Positions 46,253-56,433 of a DNA stretch of 64,000 nucleotides are shown here, piece after piece (positions within the stretch are counted from its first letter, which is position 1; every line of letters begins with the position of its first letter). The DNA comes from Parvibaculum sp. (lineage in GTDB: Bacteria; Pseudomonadota; Alphaproteobacteria; Parvibaculales; Parvibaculaceae), in assembly GCA_030645235.1 (NCBI GenBank), contig JAUSMV010000012.1, positions 248,001 to 312,000 on the forward strand, in the 5' to 3' direction. The notes beneath the pieces were generated by a model that searched no databases, was not told the origin of the DNA, and saw only the letters and a list, made by a program, of their open reading frames with translations. The position numbers were made by a program, and so were the translations under genes.

Positions 46253-46960
46253 TCACGCATGTGCGATCCAGCCCCGCCAGGTGAAGGCGGCATAGAATAG
46301 CGCTGGGTCTGCAAAGCCGCTTTCGCGCAAAAACTCTTCGTCTTGTTCGGGGGTGAAGAGCGCCAGATTGGTGCCCACCGCCTCGCGGGCCTTGTCCACC
46401 TGTTCGGGATCAACGCCGGATGCGATGGCAAAAGCGGCATAGCGCGAGAGCCATGTCGGTCTCGATTTTGCGTCTTGCGGAAAACTGCTATGCGCCGCAA
46501 CAAAGGGTGCGCCCGGTTTGAGGCGCTGATGGATCGCATGCAGTGTTTTCACCCGCGCCTGCGCCTTGAGAAAATGCAGCGTGAGCAGACAGGTGGCGGC
46601 ATCGAAGGGGCCCGTCGGCGCGTCGTCAATATAGCCATGCACAAGTTCAACACGGTTCATCAGTGGTCCGAGTGTTCTTTCCGCCAGATCAAGCATGGGC
46701 AGGGCGGGATCAACGCCGACAAAGCTCCAGCCGGGATGGGCCATGGCGAGTGTCTTCAGTTCCATTCCGCCGCCCGCGCCTAATACAAGCACACGGGCAT
46801 CGTCCGGTGCCGTTTCGGCCAGCAGGATTGATGTCATGGTGCGCATGGCATCTATGCCCGGCATGAAGCGCGGCGGACCATCGTGATAGTTTGCGATGGC
46901 GGCGCTGTCGGAAAAGGATTTGACGAAAATATTGTCGTCTTGTTCTGCTTCAATGCTCAT
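46253..46960 (-). CDS. Class I SAM-dependent methyltransferase
   Basis: 235 residues from an ATG that overlaps the end of the Rrf2 gene by 11 bp. Motif I is [16 protein letters not shown], motif [17 protein letters not shown], then [14 protein letters not shown] and [13 protein letters not shown]. The substrate is unknown. Being the second gene of an Rrf2-led transcript it is probably induced by the stress that Rrf2 senses. A start 20 codons earlier would lie deeper in the Rrf2 gene. Confidence 0.88.
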   Translation of the reverse strand: MSIEAEQDDNIFVKSFSDSAAIANYHDGPPRFMPGIDAMRTMTSILLAETAPDDARVLVLGAGGGMELKTLAMAHPGWSFVGVDPALPMLDLAERTLGPLMNRVELVHGYIDDAPTGPFDAATCLLTLHFLKAQARVKTLHAIHQRLKPGAPFVAAHSSFPQDAKSRPTWLSRYAAFAIASGVDPEQVDKAREAVGTNLALFTPEQDEEFLRESGFADPALFYAAFTWRGWIAHA

Positions 46961-47414
46961 GGATATGGTCTTTCTCACGGTTCGGGAATGCGCTGGTGAA
47001 GCGTGTGTGGAAATCGTCATGCAGCATTTTCAGAGTGATGTTGCCAAAGCGCGCGAGAAGCATGGCCTCAGCTTCTTGAAAACTGTCCGCGAGGGCGGCG
47101 TTGACGGCCTGTTCGACCAGACAGTCCGGCGTTTCTGTCCGGTTGCTGATTGCCAGCAGCGCGGGATTGCCAATGGCGTCATAAACGTCACGCAGGGTGA
47201 TCCCGGACAGGTCTCTGGCGAGGACCCAGCCGCCGCCGTGCCCCTTTTCGGACCGGACAAAGCCGCGTTCCCGTAACCCGCTTAAAATCCGTCTGATGAC
47301 GACCGGATTTGTCTGCATCGCGCGGGCAAGGATTTCGGATGTTGCGGGACCTTCGTGTTCGGCCATATGGAGCAAAACATGGAGGACACCTGACAGACGG
47401 CTATCTCTTTTCAT
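46950..47414 (-). CDS. Rrf2-family transcriptional regulator
   Basis: 154 residues. The winged helix is visible as [56 protein letters not shown] in part, over residues 8-63. Only one cysteine (Cys98 in TPDCLV) is present, so it lacks the three-cysteine [2Fe-2S] site of IscR/NsrR and resembles the YwnA-like thiol-sensing branch. A perfect palindrome covers its own start codon, so it is autoregulated together with the downstream methyltransferase. Confidence 0.9.
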   Translation of the reverse strand: MKRDSRLSGVLHVLLHMAEHEGPATSEILARAMQTNPVVIRRILSGLRERGFVRSEKGHGGGWVLARDLSGITLRDVYDAIGNPALLAISNRTETPDCLVEQAVNAALADSFQEAEAMLLARFGNITLKMLHDDFHTRFTSAFPNREKDHIHEH

Positions 47415-47434
47415 GTAACTTGTATAGTTACATG
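47412..47434. promoter_or_regulatory. Perfect palindrome at the rrf2 start
   Basis: CATGTAACT-TGTAT-AGTTACATG: 9-bp arms with a 5-base spacer, overlapping the start codon of the Rrf2 gene (its CAT complement is at 47412-47414). Size and position fit an autoregulatory Rrf2 operator. Confidence 0.8.
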
Positions 47435-47487
47435 ATTAAGGAAACGCAAGCGATACCTACAGGCGCAGCGTTTGTAGCGGGACCGCT

Positions 47488-48555
47488 CTAGTTTTTGCCG
47501 AGGAGGATGGCCGCTTCCGCCATCAGCCGTGTGGTCTTTGTGCCCGCCGGTTCGGCCACGGAAAGCCGCGCCGCTTGTCCCGACCACATCTGCATATATT
47601 CCGCACGACCGGCTTTGGCGCTGGCAGTGACGAGCGGCGCGGCCATCGCCCGTTGCGCGGGGAAGGGGGCGGCATTGCTCTCATGCCCGTGCAGGCTCTC
47701 TGTCATCCGGTTACGGATCGCACGCGCCGGCCGGCCTGAGAAAAGTTTTGTGACCACCGTGCCGTGGTCGGACAATTCAGCGAGCGCCTTGCGGTGCATG
47801 TCATGCGTCATGCATTCCGGCGTCACCAGATAAGCCGTGCCGAGCTGCACAGCGTCTGCGCCCAGCATGAAGGCGGCAGCAATACCGCGTGCATCGCCGA
47901 TGCCGCCCGCGGCAATCACCGGCACTTTCACCATGTCCGCCACTTGCGGCACCAGCGCCATTGTGCCGACCGTGCCGAGATCGACATGATCGAGGAACGT
48001 GCCGCGATGCCCGCCCGCCTCATGGCCTTGGGCGACAATCGCATCAACGCCGCCATGTTCCAGCACGCGGGCCTCCGAACTCGTCGTCGCACAGCCGAGA
48101 ATGATGATGCCTTGCGCTTTGATGGCTTTCACCGCTTCGGGCGAGGGCAGGCCGAAATGAAAACTCGCAACCTTGGGTGACAATTCCAGCAGCAGTTTCA
48201 GCGCCGCATCATTAAAGGCAGGCGCGGGTGATTTCGGGTCCGGTACATCGCCAAGGCCCATTTCTGCATAATGCGGTTTCAGCGCCGCGCGCATTGGCTT
48301 CGCGTCAAAGCCTGCAAGGTCCGGCTCGTGATGGACAAAATAATTGAGGTTGAACGGCGCATTCGTCAGCGCGCGTGTTTTGTCCACAGCCTCGCGCAAT
48401 TGCGCTTCCGACATCATCGCAACGCCGAGCGAACCCAGCCCGCCCGCATTGCCCACAGCGGCGGCGAGTTCCGGCGTCGCAGATCCCGCCATCGGGGCCT
48501 GAATGATGGGCAAGTCTATCCCCAGCAAATCCGTGATGCGTGTTGAAAAAGCCAT
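47488..48555 (-). CDS. Nitronate monooxygenase (2-nitropropane dioxygenase family)
   Basis: 355-residue FMN-dependent TIM-barrel enzyme; the ATG follows GAAGGAAACAAC. Motifs are PIIQAPMAGSATPELAAAVGNAGGLGSLG at the N-terminus (in part), the catalytic-His region GHEAGGHRG and the phosphate-binding VIAAGGIGDARGIAAAFMLGADAVQLGTAYL (in part). It detoxifies nitronates such as propionate 3-nitronate in known members. It reads toward the rrf2 unit with a 73-bp gap. Confidence 0.92.
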   Translation of the reverse strand: MAFSTRITDLLGIDLPIIQAPMAGSATPELAAAVGNAGGLGSLGVAMMSEAQLREAVDKTRALTNAPFNLNYFVHHEPDLAGFDAKPMRAALKPHYAEMGLGDVPDPKSPAPAFNDAALKLLLELSPKVASFHFGLPSPEAVKAIKAQGIIILGCATTSSEARVLEHGGVDAIVAQGHEAGGHRGTFLDHVDLGTVGTMALVPQVADMVKVPVIAAGGIGDARGIAAAFMLGADAVQLGTAYLVTPECMTHDMHRKALAELSDHGTVVTKLFSGRPARAIRNRMTESLHGHESNAAPFPAQRAMAAPLVTASAKAGRAEYMQMWSGQAARLSVAEPAGTKTTRLMAEAAILLGKN

Positions 48556-48621
48556 TTTGTTGTTTCCTTCTTCTTTCACATCACCTCTTTACCTCATCCC
48601 CCGCCGGAGTCACACTGCAGG

Positions 48622-48716
48622 CCATTCCGAGGGGGGCCGGTGCAACCGGCTGAGATGGACCTGATGCCGGTCCACCACCCTTAGAACCTGATACGGGTTA
48701 TGCCGGCGAAGGGACG
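48622..48716 (+). ncRNA. TPP (thi-box) riboswitch
   Basis: Hallmarks of the thiamine pyrophosphate riboswitch are present in order: GAGGGGGGCCGGTGCAACCGG, then CTGAGA at 48650-48655, a variable P3 arm, then CTTAGAACCTGATACGGGTTATGCCGGCGAAGGGA (in part) to 48714. It lies 66 bp upstream of a small membrane protein gene and thiC on the same strand and should repress both when TPP is abundant. The region after 48716 has a pyrimidine-rich stretch before the GGAGGGGG ribosome-binding site, so control may be at translation. Confidence 0.95.
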
Positions 48717-48781
48717 GGAGTTATTGTACATTTCACGCCCGTGCTCTCTTTCCGTCCTGCCCGTCTTTGAAGGAGGGGGAG

Positions 48782-51038
<2,257 letters not shown>

Positions 51039-51039
51039 T

Positions 51040-51195
51040 TTTTTCCCCTCCCCCCTTGAGGGGGAGGGTAGGGAGGGGGGTAAGCGGCAGAGTTCTGTCC
51101 TCGCGGCTTACCCCCCTCCCGATCAGCTTCGCTGATCCGCCTCCCCCTCCCTCGCGCGTAGGCGCGAACAACAAGGAGCGGGGGAGGGGAAGTAA
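51040..51195. repeat. Composite palindromic intergenic element after thiC
   Basis: A first hairpin, CCCCTCCCCCCTTGAGGGGGAGGG, is followed by a larger inverted pair with GGTAAGC and GCTTACC (about 51078-51112), then GATCAGC-TTC-GCTGATC, and finally an inverted copy of the element at 42361 (CTCGCGCGTAGGCGCGAA at 51151-51168). It occupies the whole thiC-VOC gap. Confidence 0.75.
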
Positions 51196-51213
51196 GGAAA
51201 AGAAAATATCACC

Positions 51214-51603
51214 ATGACCACCGACACCACCTCAGACTCCGCCCGCGCCATCCCCATCCTCGCGTCTCTCAATCTTGAAGAGTCCGCGCGCTTCTATAGC
51301 GAGAAACTTGGCTTCACGACCGAACTCTTCGGCGATTACATGATCGCGCGCCGCGACGGGATGGAGTTTCACTTCTGGCTCGCGACGGACCGCATCCATC
51401 CCGAACATACATCCTGCTACATTCGCGGCGGTCAAATCTCCGCGCTCTATGACGAATACAAAACGCGCAATATCGGCACACCCCGCATCGACGGCGAGCG
51501 CCTGTCCGACTTCACTGTCCGTCCGTGGGGCATGAAAGAGTTTTATATCTGGGACCCTCACGGCAATCTGCTGAAATTCGGCATGTCGGCGGACGAGGCA
51601 TAA
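51214..51603 (+). CDS. VOC-family (glyoxalase/bleomycin-resistance-like) protein
   Basis: 129 residues with the beta-alpha-beta-beta-beta layout of the vicinal oxygen chelate fold: ASLNLEESARFYSEKLGFTTEL, DGMEFHFWLATD, and the C-terminal WGMKEFYIWDPHGNLLKFG. The Glu and His of a metal site may be present (EFHFW, DPHGN). It resembles bleomycin-binding proteins, but such single-domain members have many substrates. It is followed after 3 bp by the glycosylase gene. Confidence 0.85.
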   Translation: MTTDTTSDSARAIPILASLNLEESARFYSEKLGFTTELFGDYMIARRDGMEFHFWLATDRIHPEHTSCYIRGGQISALYDEYKTRNIGTPRIDGERLSDFTVRPWGMKEFYIWDPHGNLLKFGMSADEA

Positions 51604-51606
51604 TTC

Positions 51607-52119
51607 TTGGCGCAGCAGGAAGACAAACTTCCCGATCTTTTCGCGCCCGATCTCAGGCTTGTCTTTGTCGGCACTGCTGCGGGCCATCGGTCGGCGGCGG
51701 AGCGCGCCTATTACGCGCATCCCGGCAACCGCTTTTGGCGCACGCTGCATGAGGTCGGTCTCACGCCGCGCTGTTTTAAGCCGCAGGAGTTCCGCGATCT
51801 GCTGGCGCTTGGTATCGGTTTCACCGATATGTCAAAACGTGGTTCCGGAATGGATCATACTTTAACGCCGGACCAATTTGAGGTTGATCGGTTTAACGCG
51901 GCGATCCGTCAATTCCGTCCGCGTGCCATCGCCTTCACCAGCAAGAAGGCAGCGAGCCTCTGGTATGGTGTTCCGACGAAGCGCGTTGAATACGGGCTTC
52001 AGCCGTCGCAGCCTGATTTTCCGGCGGTCTTCGTCCTTTCCTCACCATCCGGCGCGGCGACAAGCCATTGGAACATTGAACCATGGCAGGCGCTTTCCGA
52101 TTGGTTGAACGCAGCATAG
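51607..52119 (+). CDS. Mismatch-specific uracil/thymine DNA glycosylase (MUG-like)
   Basis: 170 residues from a TTG. The uracil-DNA-glycosylase fold is indicated by LRLVFVGTAAGHRSAAERAYYAHPGNRFWR (in part) and the C-terminal VFVLSSPSGAATSHW. The active-site block reads GTAAGHRSA in place of the GINPG of E. coli Mug, a variant I associate with alphaproteobacterial members. It removes uracil, thymine or etheno-bases from mispairs. It is coupled to the VOC gene. Confidence 0.85.
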   Translation: MAQQEDKLPDLFAPDLRLVFVGTAAGHRSAAERAYYAHPGNRFWRTLHEVGLTPRCFKPQEFRDLLALGIGFTDMSKRGSGMDHTLTPDQFEVDRFNAAIRQFRPRAIAFTSKKAASLWYGVPTKRVEYGLQPSQPDFPAVFVLSSPSGAATSHWNIEPWQALSDWLNAA

Positions 52120-52220
52120 CGCTGCCGGACCCATGCTGACCTTTTGCATCGCCTCTTTTGCATAAGGGGGCCAATCCCCATATTATGCGTCACCCCCCAA
52201 TCCAGACGAGGAGCCGTGCC

Positions 52221-52874
52221 ATGTTCAACCTCCGCAAAAAAGCTGAAATGCCGGATCCTGCCGACGCCTTGAAGGGGCGTGATTTCGCGATCCCCACGGC
52301 CGACCGGCATTTTGTGAACGGCATGGCGCTCAAAGGCCCGTACCCCGCAGGCGCGCAAACCGCGATCTTCGGTCTTGGCTGCTTCTGGGGCGCCGAGCGC
52401 AAATTCTGGACTGTGCCGGGCGTCATCGTGACCGCCGTTGGCTATGCCGCGGGCTACACGCCCAATCCGACTTACGAGGAAGTCTGCTCCGGTCGCACGG
52501 GGCACAATGAAGTCGTGCTCGTCGTCTTCGATCCGGCGAAGGTGAGCTATGAAACATTGCTCAAAACCTTCTGGGAAAATCACAACCCGACGCAGGGCAT
52601 GCGTCAGGGCAATGATATGGGCACGCAGTACCGCTCCGGCATCTATGTGACGAGCCCCGCGCAACGCGCCGCCGCCGAAGCCTCACGCGAGGCTTACGGC
52701 CCCGAATTGCTGGCGGCAGGCTTCCCCGCCATCACGACCGAAATTCTCGACGCGGGCACGTTCTATTTTGCTGAGGACTATCACCAGCAGTACCTCGCGA
52801 AAAACCCCGCCGGCTATTGCGGCCTCGGCGGCACCGGCGTCGCGTGTTCGATCGGCACGGGTGTGAGCGTTTAA
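52221..52874 (+). CDS. msrA: Peptide-methionine (S)-S-oxide reductase
   Basis: 217 residues from the ATG preceded by GAGGAG. The catalytic block is [15 protein letters not shown] with Cys54; the usual GYAGG motif appears as [23 protein letters not shown], followed by YRSGIYVTS and [20 protein letters not shown] with a resolving Cys near the C-terminus. It repairs oxidised methionine in cytosolic proteins. It stands alone; a MITE-like repeat follows. Confidence 0.96.
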   Translation: MFNLRKKAEMPDPADALKGRDFAIPTADRHFVNGMALKGPYPAGAQTAIFGLGCFWGAERKFWTVPGVIVTAVGYAAGYTPNPTYEEVCSGRTGHNEVVLVVFDPAKVSYETLLKTFWENHNPTQGMRQGNDMGTQYRSGIYVTSPAQRAAAEASREAYGPELLAAGFPAITTEILDAGTFYFAEDYHQQYLAKNPAGYCGLGGTGVACSIGTGVSV

Positions 52875-52898
52875 TTCGGGCGTCGCAAAAATTTTCCT

Positions 52899-53050
52899 AC
52901 CTCCCCCTTGTGGGGAGGTCAAAAAATCTCCTTCAGATTTTTTGGGTGGGGGGAACGAAGTTTGAGGCGAACTCCGAGATCAATTGAACCAGCAACCCCC
53001 ACCCAAAATATTCGAAGACGAATATTTTGACCTCCCCACAAGGGGGAGGT
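52899..53050. mobile_element. MITE-like element with 26-bp perfect terminal inverted repeats
   Basis: A 152-bp stretch begins ACCTCCCCCTTGTGGGGAGG and ends with the exact complement; the 26-bp arms are 52899-52924 and 53025-53050. Each arm is itself a small hairpin (CCTCCCC-CTTG-TGGGGAGG). A second nested pair GGGTGGGGG (52944) and CCCCCACCC (52996) lies inside. It has no coding capacity and sits between msrA and rpoH ends. Confidence 0.75.
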
Positions 53051-53075
53051 GGATGGCGGCCATAGTCACCAAGAC

Positions 53076-53105
53076 AAAAAGGCCGCTCATCAAAGCGGCC
53101 TTTCC
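53076..53105 (-). terminator. Terminator after rpoH
   Basis: On the minus strand AAAGGCCGCT-TTGATG-AGCGGCC is followed by TTTTT, shortly after the rpoH stop. Confidence 0.88.
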
Positions 53106-53131
53106 GTTATAAAACTCCGTCAACGAAGCAA

Positions 53132-54094
53132 TCAAACCCCCGCCAGCGCCTCGCGCCGCGCATCTGACTGGTCGCGCATTTCGGCTTTCATCGCCTTCTG
53201 CAACTTTTCAAAGGCGCGGACTTCGATCTGGCGGACGCGTTCGCGGCTGATGCCGTATTCCTGGCTCAGGTCTTCCAGCGTTGCCGGTTCGTCGCGCAAG
53301 CGGCGCTCGGTCAGAATATGCATTTCGCGTTCGTTCAGCGTCTGCATGGCTTTGGCGAGCATTTCATTGCGCAACTCGGTTTCTTCGCGGTCGCCGAGCA
53401 TGGCTTCCTGATCCGCCGTGTCATCGACAAGCCAGTCCTGCCATTCGCCGCCTTCGCTATCAACGCGCAAGGGGGCGTTCAATGAATTGTCGGGTCCCGA
53501 CATGCGCCGGTTCATTGAGACGACTTCGTCCTCGGTCACGCCGAGGCGTGTGGCGATGGTCGTCACATGTTCCGGGTGCAGATCACCTTCTTCGATGGCC
53601 TGAATCTGCCCTTTGACTTTGCGCAGATTGAAAAACAATTTCTTCTGCGCTGCCGTCGTGCCCATTTTCACAAGGCTCCATGAGCGCAGGATATATTCCT
53701 GAATGGAGGCGCGGATCCACCACATCGCATAGGTCGCGAGGCGGAAACCCTTTTCAGGCTCAAAGCGTTTGACGGCCTGCATCAGGCCGACATTGCCTTC
53801 GGAAATCACTTCGCCGATGGGCAGGCCGTAGCCGCGATAGCCCATGGCGATTTTCGCGACAAGGCGCAGATGGCTCGTCACCATTTTATGCGCGGCGTCG
53901 GCGTCTTCGTGTTCCTTCCAGCGCTTGGCCAGCATGTATTCTTCCTGCGGCTCCAGCATCGGGAATTTGCGGATGTCCTGCAGGTAGCGCGACAGCGAGA
54001 CTTCGGGGCTTGAGCTTGGCGCAAGCGCAGGCATCTTGGCCGTCGCTTTCACGGGAACAAGTTTGGTCGAAGTCGTCTTTGGTGCAGTTGTCAT
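53132..54094 (-). CDS. rpoH: RNA polymerase sigma-32 factor RpoH
   Basis: Heat-shock sigma factor. It is 320 residues from the ATG after GAGGGGTACTGCC. Sigma region 2 is ISEGNVGLMQAVKRFEPEKGFRLATYAMWWIRASIQEYIL (in part), and the RpoH-box sequence QKKLFFNLRK is at 150-159, which separates it from housekeeping RpoD. Region 4 has LEDLSQEYGISRERVRQIE. A long leader of about 180 bp precedes it. Alphaproteobacteria often have two RpoH copies; only one is seen here. Confidence 0.95.
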   Translation of the reverse strand: MTTAPKTTSTKLVPVKATAKMPALAPSSSPEVSLSRYLQDIRKFPMLEPQEEYMLAKRWKEHEDADAAHKMVTSHLRLVAKIAMGYRGYGLPIGEVISEGNVGLMQAVKRFEPEKGFRLATYAMWWIRASIQEYILRSWSLVKMGTTAAQKKLFFNLRKVKGQIQAIEEGDLHPEHVTTIATRLGVTEDEVVSMNRRMSGPDNSLNAPLRVDSEGGEWQDWLVDDTADQEAMLGDREETELRNEMLAKAMQTLNEREMHILTERRLRDEPATLEDLSQEYGISRERVRQIEVRAFEKLQKAMKAEMRDQSDARREALAGV

Positions 54095-54275
54095 GGCAGT
54101 ACCCCTCAAAGGGCCGTGTTGCGCGGGCTTGGGGGGCCCGATGGCCGCAACAAAGCCACGGAAACTTATATAGGACGAGATTCAGGCCAAAAAAGGTCCT
54201 ACCCCGCTAAAAGAGTGTAATTATTTTGAACCACACAACGGGGATGGATAATCATCCGGTATCAGGCCCGCAAGC

Positions 54276-55346
54276 CTAGCCCCTCTTCAGCGCATCGATA
54301 AGTGTCTGCATATCCTCAGGAATCTCGGCATCAAACGTCATGATCTTTTCGGTTGTCGGATGCTCGAACCCCAGATGATGCGCGTGCAGCGCCTGCCGGT
54401 TGAGCCGCGCGAGGGCGGCTTGCGCCTCTTCGGAGATTTTCACGCGGCGCGTTTGCTGGCCGGTGCCATAGGTCTGGTCGCCCAAGAGCGGATGGCCGAT
54501 GGCCGTCATATGCACGCGGATCTGATGCGTGCGTCCGGTTTCGAGTTCGCATTCAACGCGGCTCACTTCAGGGGGCTTGCCGTAATTCTCGCGCACTTTG
54601 TAATGCGTGATCGCCGTGCGGCCTTGTGTTTTTGAGACCGCCATTTTGGTGCGGTTGTGTGATGAGCGCTGGAGGTTCGCGTTGATCGTGCCGACATGGG
54701 GCAGCGGTGCGCCCCAGACGAGCGCCGTATAGGCGCGGGTCAGGCGTCCGTCGCGTCCGTGCGCGGCAAACTGTTCGCTGAGGTGGCGATGCGCGCGGTC
54801 TGTTTTGGCAACGACCATCAGCCCGCTCGTGTCCTTGTCGAGACGATGGACAATGCCCGGCCGCTTCTCGCCGCCTATGCCTGACAGGCTCTCACCGCAA
54901 TGGGCGATCAGCGCGTTGACCAATGTATTGTCATGGTTGCCGGCAGCGGGATGCACGACGAGGCCTGCCGGTTTCATGATGACGATGAGGTCATTGTCTT
55001 CGTAGATGACCTCAAGGTCGATGGCCTGCGCCTGCGGGCGGGCGGGCCGTGCGGGCGGCACGATCAGTTCATAGGTCTCGTCCGCCTTCACTTTATAGGA
55101 GGCGTCGATGATGGTGACGGGTCCGGTGTCGAGGCGGCGCGCGACGCGGCCTTCCTTGATGAGGTTGGTGATGCGGGCCCGCGACAAAACCTCCGTCACA
55201 TAGACCTCCTCATCTGCCGCCTTGCTCTCAATGGCGTCGGTGAGGTACTTGTCGAGGCGCAAGCCCGCCCCGTCCGGTCCGACGGTTACGATATGGCGTT
55301 GGCCGCCCGCCGGTATGTCGGCTGATAGTTCTGGAGATAAAGTCAT
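54276..55346 (-). CDS. rluD: RluD-type 23S rRNA pseudouridine synthase
   Basis: 356 residues: an S4 RNA-binding domain (LRLDKYLTDAIESKAADEEVYVTEVLSRARITNLIKEGRV in part) followed by the RluA-type catalytic domain with GIVHRLDKDTSGLMVVAK (Asp170 catalytic) and LETGRTHQIRVHM. The ATG at 55346 is preferred on family alignment. It overlaps the divergent plus-strand start at 55345 through a shared CATG. The S4 domain contains an unusual insert (SKAADEEVYVTE) of about ten residues. Confidence 0.9.
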   Translation of the reverse strand: MTLSPELSADIPAGGQRHIVTVGPDGAGLRLDKYLTDAIESKAADEEVYVTEVLSRARITNLIKEGRVARRLDTGPVTIIDASYKVKADETYELIVPPARPARPQAQAIDLEVIYEDNDLIVIMKPAGLVVHPAAGNHDNTLVNALIAHCGESLSGIGGEKRPGIVHRLDKDTSGLMVVAKTDRAHRHLSEQFAAHGRDGRLTRAYTALVWGAPLPHVGTINANLQRSSHNRTKMAVSKTQGRTAITHYKVRENYGKPPEVSRVECELETGRTHQIRVHMTAIGHPLLGDQTYGTGQQTRRVKISEEAQAALARLNRQALHAHHLGFEHPTTEKIMTFDAEIPEDMQTLIDALKRG

Positions 55347-55728
55347 GGCAGAAGATAGCGTCGAGCCGACCAATATGGAAACCCCGCCGATGCCGCGCAT
55401 GCTGGTGCTCAAGGTCGCAGTCGCGGTCATGGGCATCCTTCTTCTGGCGGGCTTCGCGCTCGTGGTCACGACCATTGTGAGCCGTGTCTCTAATCCCCAG
55501 GCCGCCGCCCGCGTCATCGGACCCGGTGGTCAGTTCGGCCTCACCGAGGTTGCGATTGAAAGAGGGGATATTATTCGCTCCGTTAATCTCAACGAAGATC
55601 GTGCCGCCATTCACATTGCGGGTGAGAAGGGCGAGGAAGTCATTATTCTCAATGTGAAATCCGGTGCCGAGCTTGGCCGCTTCCGTCTGCGTCCTCTGAC
55701 GGGTCTTGCCGACGCCGCCAAGCGCTAA
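55345..55728 (+). CDS. DUF6476-like single-pass membrane protein
   Basis: 127 residues with one membrane helix at about 18-42 (VLKVAVAVMGILLLAGFALVVTTIV) and a C-terminal domain of short beta strands (FGLTEVAIERGDIIRSVNLNEDRAAIHIAGE in part). This matches a small alphaproteobacterial family usually beside rluD. Function unknown. The ribosome-binding site GGAG lies inside the 5' end of the divergent rluD frame. Confidence 0.8.
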   Translation: MAEDSVEPTNMETPPMPRMLVLKVAVAVMGILLLAGFALVVTTIVSRVSNPQAAARVIGPGGQFGLTEVAIERGDIIRSVNLNEDRAAIHIAGEKGEEVIILNVKSGAELGRFRLRPLTGLADAAKR

Positions 55729-56308
55729 TCCTCACCTGAGGATAGGCCCGCCGGACAGGCGCGCGCAGGCTCAACGAACCGACTAACGATCTCGACATGG
55801 AAACACTCAATCTCTTGCAAGAAATGCATGAGATTTCGAGTGTGCGGTGCTGTGTGTTTTCGTCCGGGAGGGGGAGGGTGCCGCCAACGCCTTGGGGAGG
55901 AGGGAGGATGGCGCTGGCGGCAACTACTGAAAGCCAAGATCGGGGAGGAGGATCGATCAACTTTCGTGAGTCCTTTATCGTCCTATCGTGACAAAATGTC
56001 AAAGATAAAAATGGTGCGTCGCAATACATTCCGCTGACGGATAACAGCGTCATGCCATTCCCTAACCCATTGTAAATGCTTGGTAAAATGCTGAATTTCG
56101 ACATAGGTATATTACACCTATGTCGAATATGCGCCCGTTTGCCGCAGTGCGTTGTGCAATTTTTAGGGTGCAACCCCTAGACCTGTTCCACATCCGGGAA
56201 GGATTTCGAAGCGAAATCAGGGACTTGCCGCCTTGAATCCCACCTTGAATCAAAGGCTTGAATGCAATTTCGCCAACCCTTATACGGGGGGTCTGTCCGG
56301 CCTGATCT
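55729..56308. other. 580-bp gap before tRNA-Glu
   Basis: No convincing gene; small open frames here have low-complexity products. It contains a GC-rich stretch at 55865-55915 similar in composition to the dispersed elements, an AT-rich segment, the perfect inverted repeat at 56097-56127, and the region upstream of tRNA-Glu. Confidence 0.6.
56097..56127. repeat. Perfect 12-bp inverted repeat
   Basis: TTCGACATAGGT, seven bases, ACCTATGTCGAA. There is no following T-run and no adjacent recognised regulator gene. It has the form of a repressor operator or recombination site. Confidence 0.85.
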
Positions 56309-56383
56309 GTCCCCATCGTCTAGCGGTCAGGACGTCGCCCTCTCACGGCGAAAACAGGGGTTCGATTCCCCTTGGGGATACCA
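56309..56383 (+). tRNA. tRNA-Glu (anticodon CTC)
   Basis: Acceptor GTCCCCA pairs with TGGGGAT, the D arm contains GTCTAGCGGTCAGGAC, the anticodon stem is TCGCC/GGCGA with loop CTCTCAC (anticodon CTC, reads GAG), and the T arm is CAGGGGTTCGATTCCCCTT in part. The genomic CCA is encoded at 56381-56383. The discriminator base is A. Confidence 0.97.
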
Positions 56384-56433
56384 GACGGGTGGCTTGTCCC
56401 CGGTTTTTGATCTTTATACGGAGCGTTCAGGCG

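Noticed and set aside
46123-46539. Minus-strand frame overlapping the methyltransferase end
   Set aside because: It is a different frame of the methyltransferase gene with a low-complexity product.
52875-53060. Possible CRISPR-like repeat
   Set aside because: There are only two arms in inverted orientation, not several direct repeats with spacers; it is a palindromic element.
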